Part shown: positions 34,460-40,059 of the stretch, one piece after another | Numbering within the stretch: the first letter of the stretch is position 1 | Layout of the letters: each line of letters begins with the position of its first letter | NCBI GenBank assembly: GCA_947176895.1 | Contig: CAMWSK010000021.1 | Span: 1-40,059, forward strand | Source: an uncultured Prevotellaceae bacterium | Lineage (GTDB): Bacteria > Bacteroidota > Bacteroidia > Bacteroidales > Bacteroidaceae | Length of the DNA: 40,059 nt | Reading direction: 5' to 3' | Notes under the pieces: generated by a model | Seen by the model: the letters and a program-made list of their open reading frames with translations, nothing else | Databases searched by the model: none | What the model was told of the DNA's origin: nothing | Made by a program: the position numbers and the translations under genes

Positions 34460-34474
34460 CCCGCGCTTTCCGTT

Positions 34475-35707
34475 GTGAATTTCCCCCTTTTTGTCGCCCG
34501 ACGCTATCTCTTCTCCCACAAGAAGCATAGTGCCATCAACATCATTTCGGCCATCTCTGCCTTAGGTGTGGCTGTGGCTGCTATGGCCATGGTGGTCACC
34601 CTGAGTGTGTTCAACGGCTTTCAAGACCTGGTGGCCGGGCTGTTCACTGATTTCGACCCGCAGCTTCGGATTGAACCCGCGTGGGGAAAGACCCTTCAGC
34701 GGCCCGACAGCGTGATGCGGCTGTTGGCCCGGGACCCCGATGTGGCGGTCGTCAGCCCCGCACTGGAGGAGCAGGCGCTCATCGTGAAGGACGGGCAGCA
34801 GCTGGTGGTGACGGTGAAGGGCGTGGACGAGAGTTGGGCCGGGCAGGCCAACCTGCAGAAGATTCTTTATCCGCATGTGTCCGAGTTGCCCGTGCTGCAG
34901 GCCGACGTGCTGCAATACGGCATCTTCGGTGAGGAACTGGCTCTGCGCCTGAATATCACACTCAACCATCCCGATCCCATCACCCTCTACGCCCCCGAGG
35001 CGGGAAAGGTGAACAATGCCATTGCCGCCACCGGTTTCGGGCGCGACGACCTGTTCATGTCGGGCTACATCTTCCGGGTGAACCAGTCGAAGTATGACGC
35101 CAACTACGTCATCACCTCTTTGGATTTCGCCCAACAGCTGTTCGGGTGCCCCGACAGCCTTTCGCATGTGGAGGTGAGACTTAAGGGCGAGGATGCCTGG
35201 GGCAGGGCGCAGAAACGTATTGCCGGCCTGTTGGGAACCGATTATCGGGTGGTGAACCGCTATGAACAGCAACAGGACGTGTTTCAAATCATGCGTATAG
35301 AGAAACTCGTGGCCTATCTCTTTTTAAGTTTCATCCTGCTTATAGCCGGTTTCAACATCATCGGTTCGCTGAGTATGCTGATGATAGACAAGCGGCAGGA
35401 CGTGCGCACGTTGCGCAATCTGGGTGCCCGTCAGAGCGTCATCACGCGCTTGTTCACCTACGAGGGTTTCCTTGTCAGTTTCATCGGTGCCCTGTCCGGT
35501 TGCCTTTTGGGCGTGTTGCTTTGTTATTTGCAACAGCAGTTTGGCCTGGTGTCTATGGGTAACCGTCCCGGAGCCTTTATTATCGAGAGCTACCCTGTGA
35601 GCGTCCGTCTGTGGGATGTGGCCGCCATTTTCTTCACCGTGATGGCTGTCAACCTGTTGGTGGTATGGTGGCCCGTGCGCCGCCTGGCCCGGAAAATATT
35701 GGATTGA
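34475..35707 (+). CDS. LolC/LolE-type lipoprotein-releasing ABC permease
   Basis: The 410-aa protein (GTG start) has the FtsX/MacB permease plan. There is an N-terminal cytoplasmic helix (FPLFVARRYLFSHKKHSAIN), TM1 near 20-45, a large periplasmic core domain, and three C-terminal TM helices starting near residue 275, with FNIIGSLSMLMIDKRQDVRTL after the first. It matches the permeases that extract lipoproteins from the inner membrane for transfer to the outer membrane. The window encodes several lipoproteins as possible cargo. The partner ATPase (LolD) is not here. It follows rbfA by 15 nt and is the last chromosomal gene before the repeat array. Confidence 0.88.
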   Translation: MNFPLFVARRYLFSHKKHSAINIISAISALGVAVAAMAMVVTLSVFNGFQDLVAGLFTDFDPQLRIEPAWGKTLQRPDSVMRLLARDPDVAVVSPALEEQALIVKDGQQLVVTVKGVDESWAGQANLQKILYPHVSELPVLQADVLQYGIFGEELALRLNITLNHPDPITLYAPEAGKVNNAIAATGFGRDDLFMSGYIFRVNQSKYDANYVITSLDFAQQLFGCPDSLSHVEVRLKGEDAWGRAQKRIAGLLGTDYRVVNRYEQQQDVFQIMRIEKLVAYLFLSFILLIAGFNIIGSLSMLMIDKRQDVRTLRNLGARQSVITRLFTYEGFLVSFIGALSGCLLGVLLCYLQQQFGLVSMGNRPGAFIIESYPVSVRLWDVAAIFFTVMAVNLLVVWWPVRRLARKILD

Positions 35708-35740
35708 TTGTATGACACTATGCCATTTTGCGATACGGTC

Positions 35741-35795
35741 AAAAAAAAGATGTTGATGTTTTGGGAAAAACATCAACATCTTTTTCAAAAACATG
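35741..35795. repeat. Palindromic repeat array D (left part of a split array)
   Basis: Two full units (AAAAGATGTTGATGTTTT, AAAACATCAACATCTTTT) are followed by a half unit ending AAAAACATG at 35795, where the mobile element begins. The missing half continues at 39899, so D and E are one array interrupted by the element. Confidence 0.85.
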
Positions 35796-36054
35796 TATAA
35801 TCGCGAAAACGAAACGTACAAAAACGGAACAAGTTTAATTATTAAAGTGTTCCCACCTTGTGGTGTATTTAAGTTGTTTTTAATCAAGTGATTAACTCGT
35901 GTTTCACAATTAAAGTTGTTACAAATTACAAAGGCTTTACAAAAATGTTGGAACAAATGGCAACTTATTTAATATCAGTAAATTACTAAAAAACGGAACA
36001 ACTTAAAAAAAACGAAACGTACATTTTTTAAATCGTTTAAGTTGTCGAATATCA
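35796..36054 (+). repeat. Left-end repeat cluster of the element
   Basis: Two copies of CGAAACGTACA (35810-35820 and 36013-36023) occur with repeated satellites: ACGGAACAA next to both, AAGTTGT four times (one inverted), and two AATATCAGT segments followed by A/T-rich TTAC motifs. Such iterated sites at a terminus resemble the L-end transposase-binding sites of Mu-type elements. No gene lies in this part. Confidence 0.7.
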
Positions 36055-36102
36055 GTGATTTACGAAAAAATCAATCATTACGCAGAAATGTGAATAAAAA
36101 TA

Positions 36103-36134
36103 CGCCAATAATGAATAAATATTCATTATTGGCG
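36103..36134 (-). terminator. Terminator of the capsid operon
   Basis: A perfect 14-bp stem (CGCCAATAATGAAT / ATTCATTATTGGCG) with an AAAT loop is followed on the minus strand by a T-rich run. It lies 30 nt past the 59-aa gene. Confidence 0.8.
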
Positions 36135-36163
36135 TTTGATTGTGTTGTATGTGATAGGCGTAT

Positions 36164-36343
36164 TTACATATCCGTAACGGGAGTACCTATATAGTTCAAA
36201 TAGGTGCGATAACTTATTCCCATAATTTTTTGTATATGGTTTCGCCAAACCGCCCTATAACACTTTGTTTGGTTTCCTGGCTCATAATACTTCAGCGTGA
36301 GTTCACGAGCTATTTTTATACGCTTCATCGTACTTGCATGCAT
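36164..36343 (-). CDS. Small 59-aa protein downstream of the capsid gene
   Basis: The frame begins 11 nt after the capsid stop codon and encodes 59 residues, including KIARELTLKYYEPGNQTKCY, RAVWRNHIQKIMGISYRTYL and NYIGTPVTDM. The basic, helix-rich pattern ending in a GISYRTYLNYIG motif looks like a compact DNA-binding or adaptor protein. I recall similar sequences near Bacteroidetes phage genes but cannot name a family. Position between capsid gene and operon terminator supports that it is real. Confidence 0.6.
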   Translation of the reverse strand: MHASTMKRIKIARELTLKYYEPGNQTKCYRAVWRNHIQKIMGISYRTYLNYIGTPVTDM

Positions 36344-36354
36344 AGCTATCGTTA

Positions 36355-37227
36355 TTATGCGTTGTCACTTACTATTGCTCCGACTCCTTTTCCCCGTATA
36401 GGTAAGGCTACAAAACGTTTGTCAAAGCCTACAATCGTGGCACGTTCTTTCGGGTCGTCCTCGCTGGCATACATATAAATATCCCCGTCCGCTTTCATAA
36501 CCTCTTTTGCGTAAAATGCCACACTGGCAAACTGTGCTGTTTTATCGTCATCAAACGGCACTTTGGTAAGCACTTTTTCAACCGTTTTGTATGTAGGCAT
36601 TTGTGCAAAAGAATAGCAACCGAATCCGGCAAATTTAAACGGTTCTCCGTCCTTTATATTAGTGAGTTCCTTAAATAGCTCAATATCTTCTAACAGCAAG
36701 TCCGAAACGTGTTTTGGGTGCAGGACGATATACCGGTCTTCCAACGGTATTTCCGCCTCGTCAAACCGTTCTTTCATGGTCAGTATGTCCGCAAAAGTCA
36801 TGCGTTTACGTCCGCCTGTGGCTAACCCCGTGGTAAGAATTACGGGCGTGTCTGCCGTGTTGCTTGCAGGCGCATATGCGTGTATTGCTTTCATTGCCAC
36901 GCTTTTGCGCAGTATAGCGCGGTGTTGCCTTATTACGCTTTCCAATTTGTCGTAACTGTACTCTATCGCATCAGGGCGGCGTACAATGGTGTTTTCCGTC
37001 TCGAATTTATCTAATACTATTTCGTTGTCCGAATCATCACGACCTACCGACTTAATTGGGTATGTAGTATTGTTTATCAATACATTAGGGTCAATGCCTG
37101 CAGATGCAATGTGCAGGCGGTCGTATTCCACGAAAGCGGAATAATTCACGGGCTTTTGCAAAAAACTGTCATCAGGGTAAAAGCCCTCTAAAATCTGATT
37201 TATCCAAATTTCCTTGTTAATAGCCAT
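36355..37227 (-). CDS. Phage major-capsid-like protein
   Basis: The 290-aa protein follows a prohead protease gene by 12 nt, the classical protease-capsid order of tailed phages. It starts MAINKEIWINQILEGFYPDD and contains acidic beta-rich stretches (VGRDDSDNEIVLDKFETENT), a helical EYSYDKLESVIRQHRAILRK and late AFYAKEVMKADGDIYMYASE then FDKRFVALPIRGKGV. This pattern agrees with coat proteins of the HK97 fold in Bacteroidetes phages. I infer capsid from position plus pattern rather than a named motif. It could build the element's own small head or modify that of a helper phage. Confidence 0.75.
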   Translation of the reverse strand: MAINKEIWINQILEGFYPDDSFLQKPVNYSAFVEYDRLHIASAGIDPNVLINNTTYPIKSVGRDDSDNEIVLDKFETENTIVRRPDAIEYSYDKLESVIRQHRAILRKSVAMKAIHAYAPASNTADTPVILTTGLATGGRKRMTFADILTMKERFDEAEIPLEDRYIVLHPKHVSDLLLEDIELFKELTNIKDGEPFKFAGFGCYSFAQMPTYKTVEKVLTKVPFDDDKTAQFASVAFYAKEVMKADGDIYMYASEDDPKERATIVGFDKRFVALPIRGKGVGAIVSDNA

Positions 37228-37239
37228 TCAGCGTTCAAT

Positions 37240-38331
37240 TTATTGTTTTTTAACTTTGTTTTCTTTCTCTTTTTGAAGTAGTTCACGGAAAATATCGGGG
37301 TGTTCTCTCAAATATTCGGGGTTGTTTTTCCTGTACCATTCAAGCGTATACGGTTCTATACTTGCGCCTGTTTCCTCTTTTACAAGCCGTGCATATAATT
37401 CCCTGTTATTTTCCAACTCTTTAGGAGCGAATTTTCGGTAATCTGATAACCTCCAGTTCGTACGGTCTTTTGTTCGGTTTATCAAATCGGTAGGTTTGAT
37501 TGCAGGGCGCAACGTAAATAGCAATTCTTTCAGTGTCTTAATTCCCATTTCAGCCCCTATGCGTTGATATATACCAGTTTCACAGCCTAATATTTGCCCT
37601 TTCCCTGTGGCGTCTTGTAATAACCTATTTATTTCGGGTTCCTGCGCTTTACGCTGCGAATCAACATAGGCCATGAAAGCAGCTTTGTTACCTTTGGCCA
37701 TAAGCAGGAAGTTATTACGCTGTACCTTATCTACATATCCGTGTAGTATAGCATCGTCTACCACCGTATCAGCCGTTTCTTTTTCATTTAAGGCGTTTTT
37801 TACAGCCTGGAGTATATCTGCTTGTGTTGCGGTATTTTCAAGCCCTAAAAGCGAAATTAATGCCGTTTTCAAATCTTCGTCCGTGTCGTTTTCCAAATCA
37901 TGAAGTTTATACACATATCCACCCGAACGCCGATACAGTTTTACGGCATTAGAGTTTGCAGGAATATCCACTATTGAAACCTCGATTAAACGGCATTTAG
38001 TTACCGTTTGAACGCCGTTTAATTCCTCTGTGGATATCTCCTCTATGCCGATTGAAACACAGCGTAAAAAGCCGTTTTCAACCTGTTTTTTGACCGTTGC
38101 GGCAAGTTCTGTACTGTCATCAAATACGGCATCACCAAGCAGGCGTTTGCCCTCCTTGTGTATATTCTCCCAGCGACCTATTACATTGCCGTCTCTGTTG
38201 TGCATATAGAGCATGATGGGATTACGCTCAAACTGTGTCGTATCTATGCCCGAAGTAAGCACAACAAAACCGTAGCTATTTACGCTTTCATCGGACAGCA
38301 CAAAAGTTATTTTATCGTTTCCTGTTTCCAT
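37240..38331 (-). CDS. HK97-family prohead protease with long C-terminal (scaffold-like) region
   Basis: Residues 1-130 match the caudoviral prohead serine protease family (U35). The likely triad is His44 in MLYMHNRDGNVIGRW, Ser93 in LRCVSIGIEEI and Glu117 in CRLIEVSIVDIPANSNAV. The protease cuts scaffold and capsid precursors during head maturation. The remaining 230 residues are helical and charged (LLQDATGKGQILGCETG, NWRLSDYRKFAPKELENNRE and the Lys/Glu-rich tail), so it may be a protease-scaffold fusion. It is the first gene of the minus operon; no clear TAnnTTTG promoter is found upstream. Confidence 0.85.
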   Translation of the reverse strand: METGNDKITFVLSDESVNSYGFVVLTSGIDTTQFERNPIMLYMHNRDGNVIGRWENIHKEGKRLLGDAVFDDSTELAATVKKQVENGFLRCVSIGIEEISTEELNGVQTVTKCRLIEVSIVDIPANSNAVKLYRRSGGYVYKLHDLENDTDEDLKTALISLLGLENTATQADILQAVKNALNEKETADTVVDDAILHGYVDKVQRNNFLLMAKGNKAAFMAYVDSQRKAQEPEINRLLQDATGKGQILGCETGIYQRIGAEMGIKTLKELLFTLRPAIKPTDLINRTKDRTNWRLSDYRKFAPKELENNRELYARLVKEETGASIEPYTLEWYRKNNPEYLREHPDIFRELLQKEKENKVKKQ

Positions 38332-38448
38332 TCGCTAAATATTTTATGCAAAAGAATGTAATACAATACAGTCAAGCAAAAAAAAGTGTAAAACTTTGCA
38401 TATTTTTTTGCCAAAATTCGACACTTTTGCAAATTTGTGGCATAATAT

Positions 38449-38479
38449 TTTGCAGGTACAAAAGAAATGGTTACTTTTG
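38449..38479 (+). promoter_or_regulatory. Promoter of the element's plus-strand operon
   Basis: TTTG (38449-38452), exactly 19 nt, and TACTTTTG (38472-38479) match the Bacteroidetes -33/-7 consensus. Several TTTTGC words (around 38408, 38424, 38450 and 38475) repeat through this divergent region and may be operator sites. Confidence 0.75.
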
Positions 38480-38501
38480 CGTATCCTAAATTTCAAACGT
38501 T

Positions 38502-38696
38502 ATGAACTCTATTAAAGAAAATCCAAAGAAATTTTGCGGCTTATGGTGTGGACAGCGGAAACGCCCCAGCGTCTTTATGTTTGAAAACGCAGGACACCTA
38601 AGAGCCGCTTTTTTATTTAACTTACTAAATTTCAAACATCATGAATGCAACACAAATTGCAAAAAATCAATCATCTGTATTAAATTGGTATATTAA
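38502..38696 (+). CDS. Possible leader peptide (64 codons, uncertain)
   Basis: An ATG 23 nt after the -7 box opens a frame starting MNSIKENPKKFCGLWCG. Its context CTAAATTTCAAAC..TATGAA is repeated almost exactly before the 76-aa gene at 38641, suggesting a real initiation site. However the frame then crosses the structured RNA and overlaps the next gene. Only the first part may be translated, as a leader peptide. No family is recognised. Confidence 0.3.
   Translation: MNSIKENPKKFCGLWCGQRKRPSVFMFENAGHLRAAFLFNLLNFKHHECNTNCKKSIICIKLVY
38536..38617 (+). ncRNA. Structured RNA / attenuator-like element in the mobile element
   Basis: The RNA can form a three-way junction. P1 is GCGGCT (38536-38541) with AGCCGC (38603-38608), plus GGTGT with ACACC (38594-38598). 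P2 is GCG-GAAA-CGC (38555-38564). P3 is GCGT (38569-38572) with ACGC (38587-38590), extended by TTT/AAA. TTTTTT follows P1 at once, so the fold is also a terminator. It sits between the promoter and the 76-aa gene, fitting an attenuator, a riboswitch-like control or a short independent RNA. Confidence 0.55.
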
Positions 38697-38871
38697 TTAT
38701 TCCAATTTACTATTAAAAAACACAATTGAACAAGCCGAGGAAATAGGCAGATTGCGTGAACGGTTAAGACTCTTAGAATCAGAAAAAGAACAACCGGAAA
38801 AGTCAATTACGGGAGAGGGTAATATTATAAGATTTACGCCCCGTTACATCAATCATCGTAAAATAAAATAA
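38641..38871 (+). CDS. Small coiled-coil protein of the element
   Basis: The 76-aa protein (MNATQIAKNQSSVLNWYINY ...) has a helical segment NTIEQAEEIGRLRERLRLLE with heptad-like spacing, suggesting a short coiled coil, then a polar tail ending RFTPRYINHRKIK. No family is recognised. The start context duplicates that at 38502. It is followed by a 12-bp hairpin and then the helix-turn-helix gene in the same direction, so the two are likely cotranscribed. Confidence 0.6.
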   Translation: MNATQIAKNQSSVLNWYINYSNLLLKNTIEQAEEIGRLRERLRLLESEKEQPEKSITGEGNIIRFTPRYINHRKIK

Positions 38872-38877
38872 CTTATA

Positions 38878-38910
38878 GCAATACACGGGTTTTGTATTCC
38901 CGTGTATTGC
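38878..38910. other. Hairpin between the two plus-strand genes of the element
   Basis: A perfect 12-bp stem (GCAATACACGGG / CCCGTGTATTGC) with a 9-nt loop lies 7 nt after one stop codon and 17 nt before the next start codon. No T-run follows, so it may be a protein operator or a translational control site rather than a full terminator. Confidence 0.6.
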
Positions 38911-38926
38911 CATAATACATTCAACC

Positions 38927-39418
38927 ATGAACAAGAAAGATATAATCATAGAACTGTATAAAACGGGGCTTACAGCATCAGAAATTGCCGAACAGTTAGG
39001 CATTACGAAAAGATATGCGAGAAAAACTACTGGAACTTGTGCAAATACATCGCCCCAGAAATTGACGGAAAGTAACTATATTACTGCCATTAAAAAGGGG
39101 GTTGAATCAAAAAAAGAACTTGCCGTACATTTCGGTGTATCACGTATGACAATGAAACGATTTGAAGAAAAGACAGGAATAAAACAGAAAATTGCTAGGT
39201 ATTTGTACATACAGGGGAAGACAGAAAAAGAAATAACCGCCATTCTTAAGACAAAAACATCAGGGCTTAATATTCATGAAGCGGGAACAATCCCGACTAT
39301 TGCAGGGATAAAATCAGAACTTGAAACGGTATTGGGAGTTTTGAAAGAGTATACGCAAATTGATGATAAAGCGCAATCACAGTTTTATACACTAAAACGT
39401 ATATGCGAAAAGTTATAA
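38927..39418 (+). CDS. Helix-turn-helix protein of the element (regulator or small terminase-like)
   Basis: The 163-aa protein shows a strong N-terminal helix-turn-helix (KKDIIIELYKTGLTASEIAE then QLGITKRYARKT). There is a second such unit (about 50-80, SKKELAVHFGVSRMTMKRFE) and a third weaker one (about 92-112, IQGKTEKEITAIL). The C-terminal helix (ELETVLGVLKEYTQIDDKAQ) may mediate oligomerisation. Tandem DNA-binding units plus an oligomerising tail suit either an element regulator or a small terminase subunit selecting DNA for packaging. The sequence alone does not decide. Confidence 0.65.
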   Translation: MNKKDIIIELYKTGLTASEIAEQLGITKRYARKTTGTCANTSPQKLTESNYITAIKKGVESKKELAVHFGVSRMTMKRFEEKTGIKQKIARYLYIQGKTEKEITAILKTKTSGLNIHEAGTIPTIAGIKSELETVLGVLKEYTQIDDKAQSQFYTLKRICEKL

Positions 39419-39477
39419 ATATTCATTTTTTGTGCTGTTATTGAATCGGCAATGCCCCCACCCAACTGTACACCCAT

Positions 39478-39893
39478 GTTACAATATGCGTAAAAACGAA
39501 ACGTACAATTTTTAATTTGCTGATATGACATCACTTAAATAAATGTCGGTGTGTTACAATCGCTATTTTTCGATATTTCCTATATGTTACAATCTCAAAA
39601 AACACCTCTTTTTTACTTTATTACCGCTTTTACCGTTTAATATCTTGCCAAAATTAAACCGTATATTCTTACATGTCAGATAATCAGTGTATTATACTAT
39701 TAAACAGGCATTCAAATCAAACCTAAATTCAATCGAATTAAAGGAAAAATCAAGCAAAACTAAGTTTTTTCGCCCCAAAATTAAACCTAAATTAAAGCAT
39801 ATTAAGCTTTTGTTTCTCATTGATTTATGCGCAATTCACTATCAATCAATTTAAAATGTTACAATACTTTGTACGTTTCGTTTTCACGCCCAT
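39478..39893 (-). repeat. Right-end repeat cluster of the element
   Basis: This non-coding stretch holds CGAAACGTACA at 39497-39507 and, inverted, at 39870-39880 (13 bp from the tip, as on the left). GTTACAAT occurs four times (39478, 39553, 39586, 39858), and an inverted ATATCAG segment lies near 39518-39525. Between 39600 and 39850 are A/T-rich AAATTAAACC words without a gene. Confidence 0.7.
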
Positions 39894-39984
39894 ACATGAA
39901 CATGTTTCAGGCAAAACATCAACATGTTTTTTCGGGGGCTTGGGGCAAGGGGGACAGACAACCGAAATTTATCGGACTCACGTT
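39894..39984 (-). repeat. Palindromic repeat array E (right part of the split array) with head
   Basis: After ACATG, the interrupted unit resumes (AACATGTTTC), a further unit AAAACATCAACATGTTTT follows, and then comes the head sequence in minus orientation (39933-39984). Read inverted, the head starts ACGTGAGTCCGAT and ends CCAAGCCCCCGAAAAAAC, closely matching the head of array A. Confidence 0.8.
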
Positions 39985-40005
39985 GACTACATGGCTAAAA
40001 CTTTT

Positions 40006-40059
40006 TATTACTGTCCGCTAAACTATAAAAAGTCGAGTCCAACTTCTTGAATGGAAGAA
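40006..40059 (-). repeat. 54-bp terminal inverted repeat, right copy
   Basis: This is the exact reverse complement of 2-55. It lies about 20 bp past the head of array E and ends at the window edge. Confidence 0.8.

Larger units (their letters stand above)
35796..39893. mobile_element. About 4.1-kb capsid-gene-bearing element with Mu-like inverted ends
   Basis: The AT-rich segment has inverted termini: TATAATCGC and then GAAAACGAAACGTACAAA on the left, and the same GAAAACGAAACGTACAAA core after ATGGGCGT on the right (read inverted). It is flanked by ACATG on both sides (35791-35795, 39894-39898), a possible 5-bp target duplication. Because CATG is self-complementary, the exact boundary is ambiguous by a few bases. 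Deleting the element rejoins a perfect repeat unit of the surrounding array. Inside are a minus-strand operon (prohead protease, capsid-like protein, 59-aa protein, terminator) and a plus-strand operon (structured RNA, two small genes). No transposase or integrase is present. Confidence 0.8.

Noticed and set aside
1..40059. tRNA and rRNA genes
   Set aside because: I looked through the intergenic stretches for T-loop and acceptor-stem patterns and saw none.

Overview
The window looks like chromosomal DNA from a member of the Bacteroidales, most likely Prevotellaceae or a close relative; I cannot name the genus. Support comes from Bacteroidetes-type promoter boxes (TAnnTTTG at -7, with TTTG about 19-20 nt upstream in the two best cases), the general absence of Shine-Dalgarno sequences, lineage-typical families (DUF3098, DUF4271, DUF4369 lipoproteins, GH84 and GH120 glycosidases), and the gene order miaB-ftsX-DUF3098-uppP-truB-queA-folK. 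Housekeeping genes are GC-rich in the third codon position. The left-end outer-membrane gene and Abi gene, and above all the 35.8-39.9 kb segment, are visibly more AT-rich.

Layout. 0-2.3 kb: a 54-bp terminal repeat, a probable 6S-like RNA, a small beta-barrel outer-membrane protein and an Abi_2/HEPN abortive-infection protein. 2.3-11.7 kb: metG, an exported C1B peptidase, meso-diaminopimelate dehydrogenase, a GH84 hexosaminidase and an acetate/succinate-type CoA transferase. 11.7-17.3 kb: a tightly packed operon joining tRNA modification (miaB, truB, queA), division and cell-wall lipid recycling (ftsX, uppP) and folate synthesis (folK). 17.4-18.6 kb: an ECF sigma factor with a membrane partner. 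18.6-23.7 kb: metK behind a SAM-II type riboswitch, then LOG, DUF4271, hemD, rnpA, yidD and tatD, mostly overlapping or adjoining. 23.7-31.6 kb: a WG-repeat lipoprotein, a lipid-anchored flavodoxin-like protein, a GH120 beta-xylosidase, a thioredoxin-fold lipoprotein lacking CXXC, an OmpA/TPR lipoprotein and xerD. 31.8-35.7 kb: a metal-efflux permease with a fused HMA domain, then aroQ, an O-methyltransferase, rbfA and a LolC/E permease.

35.8-39.9 kb: the standout region, a compact AT-rich element of about 4.1 kb. It has inverted ends, repeated end motifs resembling transposase-binding sites, and a possible 4-5 bp target duplication. It carries an HK97-type prohead protease, a capsid-like protein, a 59-aa protein, two small plus-strand genes and a structured RNA. 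It has no recognisable transposase, integrase, portal, large terminase or tail gene. It could be a phage satellite, a domesticated capsid system or an internally deleted transposable prophage.

The element sits inside one copy of a second novelty: a dispersed family of tandem imperfect palindromes (core AAAACATGnnCATGTTTT, period about 22 bp). The family occurs in four intergenic places, three of them between divergent genes. Removing the element rejoins the split array exactly. Both window ends carry the same 54-bp sequence in inverted orientation, which suggests the contig stops at copies of an IS or other multicopy repeat.
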